A stretch of 64,000 nt of DNA from Paenibacillus sp. BIHB 4019 (lineage in GTDB: Bacteria; Bacillota; Bacilli; Paenibacillales; Paenibacillaceae): contig NZ_CP016808.1 of NCBI RefSeq assembly GCF_002741035.1, positions 6,496,501-6,560,500 on the forward strand, given 5' to 3'. A program made the position numbers and the translations under genes. This document shows, piece after piece, positions 35,849 through 44,949 of this stretch. Position 1 is the stretch's first letter. Each line of letters begins with the position of its first letter. Under the pieces are notes generated by a model. It was not told the origin of the DNA. It worked only from the letters and a program-made list of their open reading frames with translations, and did no database searches.

Positions 35849-36946
35849 ATGCTGGAAAAAGGAAAAATTAGCGCCAGACAGCTGACCGTGCTTGTTTTTT
35901 TATCCGTCATTGGCGATATGATTTTGATCATACCCGCTGTTGTAGCGAGCTACGCGCAGCAGGATGGCTGGATAGCCTCCTTGCTCGGCATGCCAATCGG
36001 AATGTTTTTTCTTTGGCTGATGCTCCATATAAGCAGCTTTTACCCTAAGCTTAACCTCGTTCAAATCAATGACCGCATACTAGGAAAATGGCTAGGTGCA
36101 CTCATGAGCTGTGCCTACCTGCTCTTTTTCCTATTGGCTGGATCAACGTTCATCCGGGAGGTGGGCGATTTTTTGACGACACAGCTATTTCAAACGACTC
36201 CCATTCGCTACATCCATTTATTGTTTGTGCTGATTTTGCTTTGGGGAGTGTGGAATGGCATTGAGTCTATTGCCAGAAGCGCCGAAATCTTGCTGCCGCT
36301 GTTCCTTTTTATTTGTTTGGTATTAATCGTGTGTCTAATTCCGCAAATCGATTTGGAACGCTTAAAGCCGTTTCTAGGCTCGGAGCGGTTATCCTTTGCC
36401 CATGCCACGTTAATGGCCAGCGTCTATCCGTTCGGAGAATTATGCTCCTTCCTTATGATTTATCCTTATGCCGCCAAGCCGTCTCATCGCCAGAAGGATG
36501 TGCTGCTCTCCGCCTTGTGCGCTGCCCTGCTGCTGTTCTCGCTTGTGTTTATTTCCTTGACCGTTCTCGGCGCTTATTTTACCGAGCACAATATTTACTC
36601 GACCTATCTGCTGACGCAAAAAATTAACATTGGCGCCTTCCTTCAGCGCATTGAGGCATTAATGGCAACGGCATGGGTGATCTCCACCTTTTTCAAAACG
36701 GCGCTATTTTTTTACGCCTTTGCGGTTGGGACGGCGCAATTGCTCAGGCTCTCTACAGCAAAGCCGCTTATTATCCCGACGTCGTTCCTCATGTACGGTC
36801 TGGCGATGATGGTGGCGCCCAATCTTTTATATTATGTTAAAACCATTGTCCCTTATTGGATTGACTGGGATTTCACCTATGCCTTTGTGCTGCCTATGCT
36901 GCTCATTGTCGTTTATTATATGAAGAAAAAACTCAAACGAGGGTAA
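35849..36946 (+). CDS. Spore germinant receptor B-type permease subunit (GerB family)
   Basis: 365 residues with about ten membrane helices, a member of the APC-superfamily spore germination permeases. KISARQLTVLVFLSVIGDMILIIP at the start and GIESIARSAEILLPLFLFI and LMASVYPFGELCSFLMIYP in the middle are typical. It probably forms the germinant-binding channel subunit. The ATG at 35849 has AAAGGAG 8 nt ahead; the frame opens 6 codons earlier without a ribosome site. The B gene is last, an order (A-C-D-B) that differs from the A-B-C of gerA. Confidence 0.92.
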   Translation: MLEKGKISARQLTVLVFLSVIGDMILIIPAVVASYAQQDGWIASLLGMPIGMFFLWLMLHISSFYPKLNLVQINDRILGKWLGALMSCAYLLFFLLAGSTFIREVGDFLTTQLFQTTPIRYIHLLFVLILLWGVWNGIESIARSAEILLPLFLFICLVLIVCLIPQIDLERLKPFLGSERLSFAHATLMASVYPFGELCSFLMIYPYAAKPSHRQKDVLLSALCAALLLFSLVFISLTVLGAYFTEHNIYSTYLLTQKINIGAFLQRIEALMATAWVISTFFKTALFFYAFAVGTAQLLRLSTAKPLIIPTSFLMYGLAMMVAPNLLYYVKTIVPYWIDWDFTYAFVLPMLLIVVYYMKKKLKRG

Positions 36947-37002
36947 ATATCGCCAATACAGCAGCGCTGCAAATAAGAAGAAGATAGATCAATGCTTATA
37001 AT

Positions 37003-37041
37003 AAAAAAAAGCTCCGCAACCTGAGGCTGCGAAGCTTTTTT
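37003..37041 (+). terminator. Bidirectional terminator between gerB and dapL
   Basis: Stem AAAAAAGC.CCGCA / TGCG.AGCTTTTTT with poly-A before and poly-T after, between convergent genes, so it can serve both strands. Confidence 0.85.
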
Positions 37042-37074
37042 GTCATCTGGTATACATTGTGCCAGCCGCTTGGC

Positions 37075-38310
37075 TTACAGCGACATTTTGCGAATGCGTT
37101 CAACCGCTTTTTCCGTATTTTCACGGCTGCCAAATGCAGTCAGGCGGAAGTAGCCTTGGCCGCTTTGCCCGAAGCCGACGCCCGGCGTGCCCACAATGTT
37201 CGCTTCCGAAAGCAGCTTGTCGAAGAAGGCCCATGAATCGAGGCCGTTTGGCGTTTTCAGCCAAATGTACGGCGCGTTAACGCCGCCAAATACTTCAAGA
37301 CCAATCGAAGCAAGACCGTCACGAATGATTTTTGCATTCGTCATGTAGTAGTCGACCAGTGCTTTAATCTGCTCTTTGCCTTCTGGCGAGTAGATTGCTG
37401 CTGCTCCGCGCTGAGTGACGTAAGACACACCATTGAATTTCGTCGTGTGACGACGGTTCCACAGATCATTGATCAATACTCCCTTGCCGTTGTCATCAAA
37501 GCCTTTCAGCTCGCGTGGAACGACGGTGTAAGCACAACGAACGCCTGTGAAACCTGCTGTTTTGGAGAAGCTGCGGAATTCGATTGCGACTTCCTTCGCG
37601 CCTTCAATTTCATAAATGCTATGCGGCACATCCGATTCTTGAATGAAAGCTTCATAAGCCGAATCGTACAGGATGATGCAATTGTTGCTTTTCGCATAGT
37701 CGACCCATTTTTGCAATTCCTCACGGGAAAGCGTCATGCCGGTCGGATTGTTCGGGTAGCACAGGTAAATCAGATCCACCTTGCGGTCTGGCAGGCTTGG
37801 CGTGAAGTTGTTTTCCGCTGTGCACTCCAGGTAAACGATATTTTCATAACGCTTCGAATCTGTATTGTATTTGCCAGAGCGTCCAGCCATAACATTCGTG
37901 TCCACATAAACCGGGTACACCGGATCTTGAACAGCTACGATGCTGTTTTGGCTGAAAATCTCCTGAATGTTGCCGACGTCGCATTTGGAGCCATCGCTCA
38001 AAAACACTTCGTTCGTTTGAATATCGACGCCGCGCGCTTTGTAATCATTCTCGATAATTGCGTTAATCAAGAAGTCATACCCTTGCTCCGGGCCATATCC
38101 GCGAAATGAGCCTGGTACAGCCAGCTCGTCCACAGCTTCGTGCATCGCTTTAACAACCGCTTCCGGCAATCCCCGCGTAACGTCGCCAATCCCTAAGCTA
38201 ATAATTTCAGCATTCGGGTTTTCTTTAATAAACTGGGTGCGACGCTTTGCGATCTCGGAAAATAAATAGCTGCCTTGCAGCTCCTGGTAATTATGATTAA
38301 TGTTCGTCAT
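37075..38310 (-). CDS. dapL: LL-diaminopimelate aminotransferase
   Basis: Converts tetrahydrodipicolinate directly to LL-diaminopimelate, bypassing the acylated route used by Bacillus subtilis. 411 residues, PLP fold type I. The N-terminal IINxxY-like [60 protein letters not shown] and the PLP-lysine motif [17 protein letters not shown] are DapL hallmarks. It supplies lysine and cell-wall DAP, fitting the DAP-type MurE at the end of this window. It appears to be a single-gene unit. Confidence 0.93.
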   Translation of the reverse strand: MTNINHNYQELQGSYLFSEIAKRRTQFIKENPNAEIISLGIGDVTRGLPEAVVKAMHEAVDELAVPGSFRGYGPEQGYDFLINAIIENDYKARGVDIQTNEVFLSDGSKCDVGNIQEIFSQNSIVAVQDPVYPVYVDTNVMAGRSGKYNTDSKRYENIVYLECTAENNFTPSLPDRKVDLIYLCYPNNPTGMTLSREELQKWVDYAKSNNCIILYDSAYEAFIQESDVPHSIYEIEGAKEVAIEFRSFSKTAGFTGVRCAYTVVPRELKGFDDNGKGVLINDLWNRRHTTKFNGVSYVTQRGAAAIYSPEGKEQIKALVDYYMTNAKIIRDGLASIGLEVFGGVNAPYIWLKTPNGLDSWAFFDKLLSEANIVGTPGVGFGQSGQGYFRLTAFGSRENTEKAVERIRKMSL

Positions 38311-38436
38311 TATTTATCACCAATCCTTTAACTACTAGAATAGCTTACTTTTCCCCGAGACTTAATATAGGATTTGCCCAAAAGTTTGTATTATCGCGAT
38401 ACTGCTCCGCCAAGTCCAAGAGAGCCTCCGCCCGGC

Positions 38437-39414
38437 TTATCGGCCGCGCAGCACGTTCAATACATGGTTCATATCGCCGGGAATCGGCGCTTCGAAATGC
38501 ATGAGCTCGCCTGTGCGCGGATGCTTAAAGCCAAGCACTGCCGCATGCAGCGCTTGTCCTTTAAGCGCTACTGTCTTGTTGCGACCATACATTGGATCGC
38601 CTGCCAGCGGATAGCCAATATACTTTAAGTGGACGCGGATTTGATGCGTGCGCCCTGTCTCGAGCTGCAGCTCCACTAGGGAATAGTCTTCCCCAATCCG
38701 CTCGATAACCATGAAATGCGTGACCGCATGCTTGCTATTGCGCTCCGTGACCGTAAACATTTTACGGTCATTCGTATCTCTGCCGATTGGCGCATCAATC
38801 GTGCCATGGTCATGCGGCAAATTGCCATGCACCAAACCGATATATTTGCGCGTTATCGAATGGTCCTTCAGCTGCGCAGCGAGCGAAGCGTGAGCCAAAT
38901 CATTTTTCGCAATCATTAGCAGCCCTGAGGTGTCCTTGTCAATGCGATGGACGATGCCGGGACGAAGTACGCCGTTAATGCCCGACAAGTCTTTACAATG
39001 ATACATGAGCGCGTTGACAACGGTGCCCGATGAATGGCCCGGCGCAGGGTGAACGACTAGTCCGCGCGGCTTGTTAATGACGATGACATCGCTATCCTCA
39101 TAGACGATATCAAGCGGTATATTTTCAGGATCAATGACGGCCTCTTCCGGATCGGGAATCGTAACGACGACAACGTCGCCAGCGGCAACTTTATAATTTC
39201 TTTTGCCTGCTTGGCCGTTTACCGTTACAGCTTGGACCTTAAGCCATTCCTGCACTTGCGTGCGCGATATAGCCGGATCATCCATCGCTTCGGTTACGAC
39301 CTTGTCCAGACGTTCGCCAGCTTGATCCTCGTCAATGACAAAACCCACTTGCTCCTGCTCTTCCAGTTCAAACTCTTGCTCTATTTCTTGCTCATCAAAC
39401 GGTTTGCTGCTCAT
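38437..39414 (-). CDS. RluD-family 23S rRNA pseudouridine synthase
   Basis: 325 residues. An acidic N-terminal segment (EQEIEQEFELEEQEQ) precedes an S4 domain (AGERLDKVVTEA ... VQEWLKVQAVTVNG) and the catalytic domain with the Asp in GIVHRIDKDTSGLLMIAKN, plus ETGRTHQIRVHLKYIGYPLAGD. RluD makes the pseudouridines of helix 69; Bacillus YlyB, beside lspA and pyrR, is the nearest counterpart by context. The ATG at 39414 overlaps the lspA stop and has AAGGAG 10 nt ahead. Confidence 0.9.
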   Translation of the reverse strand: MSSKPFDEQEIEQEFELEEQEQVGFVIDEDQAGERLDKVVTEAMDDPAISRTQVQEWLKVQAVTVNGQAGKRNYKVAAGDVVVVTIPDPEEAVIDPENIPLDIVYEDSDVIVINKPRGLVVHPAPGHSSGTVVNALMYHCKDLSGINGVLRPGIVHRIDKDTSGLLMIAKNDLAHASLAAQLKDHSITRKYIGLVHGNLPHDHGTIDAPIGRDTNDRKMFTVTERNSKHAVTHFMVIERIGEDYSLVELQLETGRTHQIRVHLKYIGYPLAGDPMYGRNKTVALKGQALHAAVLGFKHPRTGELMHFEAPIPGDMNHVLNVLRGR

Positions 39415-39919
39415 TCGGGTTAGACTCCTTATCCTCTTCACTTCTCATTTGATCCTGCTTCTCCTGCTTCGAGGTCAGCAAGGCATCAATCAATATTAAT
39501 GCGACACCTACGCAAATCGCCGAATCAGCGACGTTAAAAATCGGGAACGAATAGCTGCCGAAATTAAACAGCAAGAAATCGACAACTTCGCCGTACATCG
39601 CCCGGTCCAGAAAATTGCCGAACGCTCCGCCAAGCACAAGTCCAAGACCTGTTAACAGCCATACTTTGCCGAGCTTCCGAGTCGTTTGTATGTACCAGAT
39701 AATCGCGGCTAAAATAACAACTGTAATGACGATAAAAAATAAACGCTGCTCCTGCAAAATACCAAAGGCAGCCCCTTTGTTGCGGTGCGATGTAATGTAA
39801 AAGAAATTGCCAATTACACTAATCAAATCACCCAGGTTCAGCTGTGTCGCAATTATTTTCTTCGTTATAAAATCTACAACAAATACGAATAAAGCGATCC
39901 AGTAGTAGTAATAACGCAT
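39395..39919 (-). CDS. lspA: Prolipoprotein signal peptidase (signal peptidase II)
   Basis: 174 residues, four membrane helices. The two catalytic aspartates are visible in GNFLDRAMYGEVVDF and FNVADSAICVG. It removes lipoprotein signal peptides, and so serves the lipoproteins in this window (solute-binding protein, adaptor, GerC). The C-terminus is hydrophilic and longer than in Bacillus (SKQEKQDQMRSEEDKESN). It overlaps rluD by 20 bp. Confidence 0.95.
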   Translation of the reverse strand: MRYYYYWIALFVFVVDFITKKIIATQLNLGDLISVIGNFFYITSHRNKGAAFGILQEQRLFFIVITVVILAAIIWYIQTTRKLGKVWLLTGLGLVLGGAFGNFLDRAMYGEVVDFLLFNFGSYSFPIFNVADSAICVGVALILIDALLTSKQEKQDQMRSEEDKESNPNEQQTV

Positions 39920-39989
39920 CTACTTTCTCCTTTCGTTGTGCATGCAAGGCCTTTCCGTCTGCATAACATTCCGTCATATGTCCCAAGCT

Positions 39990-39998
39990 ATTGTAGCA
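39990..39998 (-). promoter_or_regulatory. Possible extended -10 promoter of lspA-rluD
   Basis: On the minus strand TGCTACAAT reads as an extended -10; no convincing -35. About 70 nt before lspA. Confidence 0.4.
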
Positions 39999-40065
39999 TA
40001 GTCAATATGGAATGAGCCAGCCTCTGCGGTGCGGAGGACTAAATGCGCAAAGGACGGTGCCTGAC

Positions 40066-40782
40066 ATGAGGCTGCCTACGATGGAACAGCTAAGCGAGCT
40101 GCACGCCCGGTTAATATTGGACAAGCAAGACATTGAACAACGACTAGAGCATAACGGCCATTATGGCCTTGATTCCGAATGGAAAGCAAGCAACAGCGAG
40201 CTGTCAGCGGTGGACAATCACCCGGCAGATGCTGGAACCGATTTGTTCGAGCGCAGCAAGGATATTGCCCTGCTGGAGCAGGAGGAGCTGCATTTGTACA
40301 GAATTGATGCGGCGCTGGAAGCTTTTCAAAACGGGACCTACGGTTCCTGCATCGTGTGCAAGGAGCCTATTCCTTATGAAAGGCTGGAGGCCCTTCCCGA
40401 TTGCTTATACTGCCTGGACCATGCTCCGCGGCAAGATCTGAACAGGCAGCGTCCAATTGAGGAAGAGACGATTCAAATGCCTTACGGCTATTCCAGTGAA
40501 AAAGTCTACACGGGCTGGGCCGGCTTCGACGGCGAAGATGCGTGGCAAATTGTCGAGCAATGGGGCAACTCCGACTCCCCGGCGATGTCTGCCAACCGCG
40601 AAGCAGCCGATTATGAGCATATTGGCTCGGCCTCCGAGGAAAATGAAGGTTTTGTAGAGCAGCTTGAAAGCTTCGTTGCCACCGATATTACCGGGCGCCA
40701 TGTGTCCATTATTCATAATTCACAATATAAGCGTTATATGGAAAGCAATGAAGGCGACCACCATTTGGAGCAGGACCGTTAA
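40066..40782 (+). CDS. TraR/DksA-type C4 zinc-finger protein (YteA-like)
   Basis: 238 residues. An N-terminal coiled region (MEQLSELHARLILDKQDIEQRLE) is followed by DNHPADAGTDLFERSKDIAL and the zinc finger YGSCIVCKEPIPYERLEALPDCLYC (CxxC-17-CxxC), the DksA/TraR pattern. A YteA-type extension (YGYSSEKVYTGWAGFDGEDAWQIVEQWGNS, and later SNEGDHH) follows. Firmicutes homologues are linked to sporulation but their role is not settled. The start is uncertain: ATGs at 40012, 40066 and 40081 are in frame; 40066 has AAAGGA at a slightly long 11 nt. It converges with the DUF5665 gene. Confidence 0.82.
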   Translation: MRLPTMEQLSELHARLILDKQDIEQRLEHNGHYGLDSEWKASNSELSAVDNHPADAGTDLFERSKDIALLEQEELHLYRIDAALEAFQNGTYGSCIVCKEPIPYERLEALPDCLYCLDHAPRQDLNRQRPIEEETIQMPYGYSSEKVYTGWAGFDGEDAWQIVEQWGNSDSPAMSANREAADYEHIGSASEENEGFVEQLESFVATDITGRHVSIIHNSQYKRYMESNEGDHHLEQDR

Positions 40783-40808
40783 CTACGTTTCGCTCATGGA
40801 CAGCAGCT

Positions 40809-40872
40809 TCCGTTATTTGTTCATAAAAAGGCCCCTGCTCTTATAAGGCCAGCATTATGAACAAATAACGGA
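40809..40872. repeat. Perfect 18-bp inverted repeat between convergent genes
   Basis: Arms 40809-40826 and 40855-40872 are perfect reverse complements (TCCGTTATTTGTTCATAA and its complement) with a 28-nt centre that holds GGCC/GGCC and a TTATAAG. No T-run follows either arm. It may act as a two-way transcription stop, or be a small mobile repeat. Confidence 0.65.
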
Positions 40873-40906
40873 GCGTTTGTCTTTCACCGTGTATGTAACC
40901 TGCTGC

Positions 40907-41254
40907 CTAATAGTTTTTCCCTTCCAGCTGAATCTGAACGATGCGCACGATATCCGCAATATAGTCGCCGATAATCGGCAAATTGAGCGCCCCTAAAATT
41001 TGCAATACATACAAAATCGTCGCTGCAAAAAAAGTAAAGCCAATCGCGATACCGACGCCTCTCGCCAAGCCAGCAAGCACATTGCGCCATATGAGGCTGA
41101 TCGGCCGATTAAGCAAGTCCACATATTCGGCTATTTGCGTGCGTTCCATTTCCGCTGCTATTTTGCTCAGCCTGCTATCCAGCTTGCTCAGCGTATGTTC
41201 AAGCGACTGCTCCTCCTTCACGGAACGAATCGGCTTACGCTCCAGCTCCTTCAT
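40907..41254 (-). CDS. DUF5665 family membrane protein
   Basis: 115 residues. A charged coiled N-terminal part (EEQSLEHTLSKLDSRLSKIAAEMERTQ) is followed by the family-like core IAEYVDLLNRPISLIWRNVLAGLARGVGIAIGFTFFAATILYVL, with one to two membrane helices, and an amphipathic end (PIIGDYIADIVRIVQ). Function of the family is unknown. The ATG at 41254 has GGGAGGG 8 nt ahead. It is between the ileS terminator and the convergent zinc-finger gene. Confidence 0.8.
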   Translation of the reverse strand: MKELERKPIRSVKEEQSLEHTLSKLDSRLSKIAAEMERTQIAEYVDLLNRPISLIWRNVLAGLARGVGIAIGFTFFAATILYVLQILGALNLPIIGDYIADIVRIVQIQLEGKNY

Positions 41255-41284
41255 CTCAGCATCCCTCCCAGGCATAAAATAAGG

Positions 41285-41315
41285 AAAAAACGAGCATAAG
41301 CTATGCTCGTTTTTT
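41285..41315 (-). terminator. Terminator of ileS
   Basis: 13-bp stem AAAAACGAGCATA / TATGCTCGTTTTT with a T-run on both strands; lies 86 bp after the ileS stop codon. Confidence 0.85.
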
Positions 41316-41400
41316 ATTTGCTCCTTATACTATATCCTTAAACGCCTTTTTCTTATGCTGAATAAAACAAGCTTGGCACAATTTTCTTCGCGCCCTGGCT

Positions 41401-44400
41401 TTAGCCTTTGATCAAGATTCCAATTTCCTTCTCGCCCAATTGGACCCGCTCGCTGCCTTCCAGCTCTTCATAGGAAACGCTGCTCAGCAGTACATTTTCC
41501 TCCAGCACATGGCTGAACGCTTCAAGCGCTGCGCGCAATCCTTCATCGACGCTCAGCACAAGGTCAATGCGCTTCTCGATTGGCAGATCCAGCTTTTTGC
41601 GCGTATCTTGAACCGCACGAATCACTTCGCGCACCCAGCCCTCTTGCTCCAGCTCAGGCGTAATGTCCGTATTCAAGGCTACGGTGATCCCGCCGCCAGA
41701 AGCGGACGCAAAACCGGATTTCGCTTGCTTCTCAACGAGCAGCTCCTCGACAGGAATGAACAGCTCTTCCGCATCCACCGCCATAGCGAGCGCGCCATGC
41801 GCTATAACGGCACGCGTTTCGTCGGCCGTTAGCGATTTCAGGTGAGCCTGAATCGGACCTACGTTTTTGCCGTATTTTTTACCAGCCACTTTGAGGTTCA
41901 GCTTAAGCGTGAAATCCACAAATCCGCTGTCGCTGTTTTGCACGACGATTGATTTGACATTGATTTCATCCTTCACGATTTCCTCATAGCCTGCCACGTC
42001 AAACTCACGGTCAAGGGACACGATAAGCTCAGACAGCGGCTGACGCGTCTTGATGCCCGTCTCGTTGCGGACGTTGCGAGCAAGCTCCACGATTTGCTTC
42101 GCGCTCTCCATATCCTGCTCTAGCGTTAGGTCAATAGCGGACTCGTCTGCTGCAGGATAGTTTGCGAGATGGACGCTTTCTCCGCCGCCGAGGTTGCCAT
42201 AGAGGTCTTCCGCAAGAAGCGGGGCATATGGCGCAATGATGCGTGCCAGTGTCAACAGCACATGACGCAGCGTTTGATAGGCATTGATTTTATCTTCGGT
42301 AAGACCGCTGCCCCAGAAACGGTCACGGGAACGGCGGATGTACCAGTTGCTCAGCTCGTCAACGAAAATTTCGATTGCCTTCGCCGGATTCAGGAAGTCA
42401 TTACCGTCAAGCCCTTTCACAGTCGTCTTGATCAGGCTGTTCAGACGCGATACGATCCAGCGATCCAGCTTATTCGCGGAATGACGCTCTTCGTGTGTTT
42501 TGTGATCGAAGCCATCGATCGTTGCATACAGCGCATAGAAGGCATGCGTATTGACAATCGTGTCGATGACCTTCGATTTTGCTTCGCCGACAATCGAACG
42601 CGAGAAACGTTTGCTGTTCCAAGGTGCGCTATCCGCAAGCAGCGCCCAACGGAATGCATCCGTGCCGTACTCGTTGATAATTTCCCAAGGATCAATAACA
42701 TTGCCTTTGGATTTGGACATTTTCTGACCATTCTCATCCAAAATATGTCCGGTCGAAATAACCGCCTTATACGGCGCCTTGCCGTTGTATAACGTCGATA
42801 CCGCAAGCAGGCTGTAGAACCAGCCGCGCGTCTGATCGATGCCTTCGCAAATCATATCCGCCGGATACTGCTCCGCGAAACGATCGTTATTTTCAAAAGG
42901 AACATGATGCTGCGCAAACGGCATCGAGCCGCTGTCGAACCATACATCGATCACTTCTGGCGTACGCGTCATAATTGCGCCTTCGGCAAACGGCGATTTC
43001 AGCTTGATTTCATCGACGTAAGGCTTATGCAGCTCAATGTCCTCCGGCACGTCGCCAACCGCACGCTCGCGCAGATCGGCAATGCTGCCAGGCGAATATT
43101 GCTTGCCCGTCGCTTCGCAAATCCATACGTTCAGCGGCGTTCCCCAATAGCGGTTGCGGCTGATGTTCCAATCCACCAAATCCTCAAGGAATTTGCCAAA
43201 GCGTCCATCGCGGATATGGCCTGGGTACCAGTCTACTCCATTGTTGTTCGCGATCAGCTGATCTTTAACGGCAGTCGTCTCAATGAACCAGCTTTCTGTC
43301 GCATAATACAAGAGCGGCGATTTACAACGCCAGCAGAACGGATAGCTGTGCTCGTAACGCTCCTTAGAGAACAGCAGGCCGCGCTCGCTAAGCATTTTCA
43401 CAATGTCGACATCGCAATCTTTGACGAAGCGTCCAGCAAGGTCGGTCACTTCATCGACGTAACGGCCTGCATTGTTCACGACGCTCAGCATGCTGATGCC
43501 GTTTTGGCGCGCCACTCTATAGTCATCCTCACCATGCGCCGGCGCAATGTGTACGATACCCGTACCGCTCGTATCGCTTACGAAATCGCCAGCGATGACT
43601 TTATGAGCATTTTCTATGGCAACGTAACGGAATGGCGGCTCATAGCTTTGGCCAACCAGCTCGGAGCCTTTAAGCGAGGACAGCACCTCGTGCTCCTCTT
43701 TAAATACGCTCTCTACCAGGTTTTTAGCGACGATAAATACTTCGCCCTTGCTTGCTACTCGAACGTATTCAAGCTCCGGATGAACAGCAAGCGCCACGTT
43801 TGCCGGCAGCGTCCAAGGCGTAGTCGTCCACGCCAGCACGGATTCGCCAGTGTCCACAAGCTTAAACTTGACCGTTGCACTCAAATCCTTAACGTCCTCA
43901 TACCCTTGAGCAACCTCATGGGAGCTCAGTGTCGTTTGGCAGCACGGGCAATATGGGCTGACGCGGTGGCCGCGATACAGCAAGCCCTTGCTATGAATCG
44001 TCGAGAGAATATGCCATACACTTTCGATATATTCGTTTTTAAGCGTAATGTACGGGTTGTCAAGATCTGTCCAATAAGCGATGCCCTCGGTCAGCTCGCG
44101 CCACTGCTTCTCATATTCAAAGACGCTGTCCTTGCATTTTTTGATAAAAGCTTCTACGCCGTAATTTTCGATCTCCTGCTTGCCGGAAATGCCGAGCTGC
44201 TTCTCAACGCCAAGCTCTACAGGAAGGCCATGCGTATCCCAGCCCGCTTTGCGAACAACGCGGTAGCCGGACATCGTTTTGTAGCGGCAAATAAAATCTT
44301 TAATGACGCGGCCCAGCACGTGGCCGATATGCGGCGCGCCGTTAGCGGTCGGAGGACCTTCATAAAATACGAAATTCGGCTTGCCTTCGCGGTTTTCAAT

Positions 44401-44490
44401 CGACTTTTTGAACGTATCGTTATCCGCCCACTGCTTTAATACGCGAAGCTCGCGCGTTCTTGCTTTTTCCTTTACGTCTACACGTTGCAT
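41401..44490 (-). CDS. ileS: Isoleucyl-tRNA synthetase, type 2 (eukaryote-like)
   Basis: 1029 residues, class I synthetase. The HIGH motif is in GPPTANGAPHIGHVLGR and the KMSKS motif in NGQKMSKSKGN; the editing domain has WTTTPWTLPANVALAV and SGTGIVHIAPAHGEDDY. The PHIGHVLGRVIKD context, the length over 1000 residues and the C-terminal domain in place of a zinc-binding end mark the type 2 form, a group that is usually poorly inhibited by mupirocin. Bacillus subtilis has type 1. The ATG at 44490 follows GGGAGG; the in-frame stretch to 44679 is T-box leader, not protein. Confidence 0.95.
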   Translation of the reverse strand: MQRVDVKEKARTRELRVLKQWADNDTFKKSIENREGKPNFVFYEGPPTANGAPHIGHVLGRVIKDFICRYKTMSGYRVVRKAGWDTHGLPVELGVEKQLGISGKQEIENYGVEAFIKKCKDSVFEYEKQWRELTEGIAYWTDLDNPYITLKNEYIESVWHILSTIHSKGLLYRGHRVSPYCPCCQTTLSSHEVAQGYEDVKDLSATVKFKLVDTGESVLAWTTTPWTLPANVALAVHPELEYVRVASKGEVFIVAKNLVESVFKEEHEVLSSLKGSELVGQSYEPPFRYVAIENAHKVIAGDFVSDTSGTGIVHIAPAHGEDDYRVARQNGISMLSVVNNAGRYVDEVTDLAGRFVKDCDVDIVKMLSERGLLFSKERYEHSYPFCWRCKSPLLYYATESWFIETTAVKDQLIANNNGVDWYPGHIRDGRFGKFLEDLVDWNISRNRYWGTPLNVWICEATGKQYSPGSIADLRERAVGDVPEDIELHKPYVDEIKLKSPFAEGAIMTRTPEVIDVWFDSGSMPFAQHHVPFENNDRFAEQYPADMICEGIDQTRGWFYSLLAVSTLYNGKAPYKAVISTGHILDENGQKMSKSKGNVIDPWEIINEYGTDAFRWALLADSAPWNSKRFSRSIVGEAKSKVIDTIVNTHAFYALYATIDGFDHKTHEERHSANKLDRWIVSRLNSLIKTTVKGLDGNDFLNPAKAIEIFVDELSNWYIRRSRDRFWGSGLTEDKINAYQTLRHVLLTLARIIAPYAPLLAEDLYGNLGGGESVHLANYPAADESAIDLTLEQDMESAKQIVELARNVRNETGIKTRQPLSELIVSLDREFDVAGYEEIVKDEINVKSIVVQNSDSGFVDFTLKLNLKVAGKKYGKNVGPIQAHLKSLTADETRAVIAHGALAMAVDAEELFIPVEELLVEKQAKSGFASASGGGITVALNTDITPELEQEGWVREVIRAVQDTRKKLDLPIEKRIDLVLSVDEGLRAALEAFSHVLEENVLLSSVSYEELEGSERVQLGEKEIGILIKG

Positions 44491-44510
44491 CTTCAAATTC
44501 CTCCCGACAA

Positions 44511-44553
44511 TTATAAGCCCTTTATAAGGGTGAAGCTTATATAGGCTTATATT
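44511..44553 (-). repeat. Nested TAAGC palindrome, copy R2
   Basis: ATAAGCCC / GGCTTATA outer arms and TTTATAAG / CTTATATA inner arms. It aligns with hairpin 2 of the pyr-leader element (32462-32507). As there, it lies between a leader terminator and the start codon. Confidence 0.6.
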
Positions 44554-44557
44554 TTCA

Positions 44558-44895
44558 AAAAAATAAAGCCCCGCCCCTGTAGAAGGGACGAGGCTTGCTC
44601 GCGTTACCACCCTTGTTCCGTCAACGTAGCTGCATAAGCAGCCAAAAAGACGGCACCTTTGGCGTGAATGCCTTAGCATCCACGGTCCTTGTAACGGAGG
44701 ACGGACCGTCAGCCCTTACTCCTTCTACCTTACAGCCGTAAATCGCAGCTGGTCAGGCAAAGTTTCGGCGCCGCTTCTCGGAGATGATATTCTGTAACTG
44801 CTTGAACGTCGTCTTGCAGCAAAGCAACGACTCTCTGGGGATCAAGCCACGATACATACTCGTTCTCGTCAACGAAGTTTCACATCTGAACAATC
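44558..44895 (-). promoter_or_regulatory. T-box riboswitch of ileS
   Basis: On the minus strand the T-box sequence AGGGTGGTAACGCG (44613-44600) precedes a terminator (44565-44595, stem AAGCC.CGTCCC / GGG.CGGGGCTT, then TATTTTTTT). The long structured leader upstream is stem I and following stems; GAATATCATCTCC near 44784-44795 offers AUC as specifier codon, fitting isoleucine. Uncharged tRNA-Ile would pair with the T-box sequence and allow read-through. Confidence 0.9.
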
Positions 44896-44905
44896 ATTAA
44901 TCCTA

Positions 44906-44934
44906 TTTATAGCGTATCGTCGCCCCGTTGTCAA
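44906..44934 (-). promoter_or_regulatory. Sigma-A promoter of ileS
   Basis: On the minus strand TTGACA (44934-44929), 17-bp spacer, TATAAA (44911-44906), directly ahead of the T-box leader. Confidence 0.85.
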
Positions 44935-44949
44935 TTCGCTTTGTGCGGA

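Noticed and set aside
42904..44439. 511-codon open frame on the plus strand opposite ileS
   Set aside because: It mirrors the reading frame of ileS, has no ribosome site and reads as low-information basic sequence. Long antisense frames of this type also lie opposite carB (26811-27785) and ftsZ (52152-53123).
44491..44679. N-terminal extension of IleS
   Set aside because: This stretch is the T-box terminator and a palindromic repeat; the ATG at 44490 has the ribosome site and the family N-terminus.
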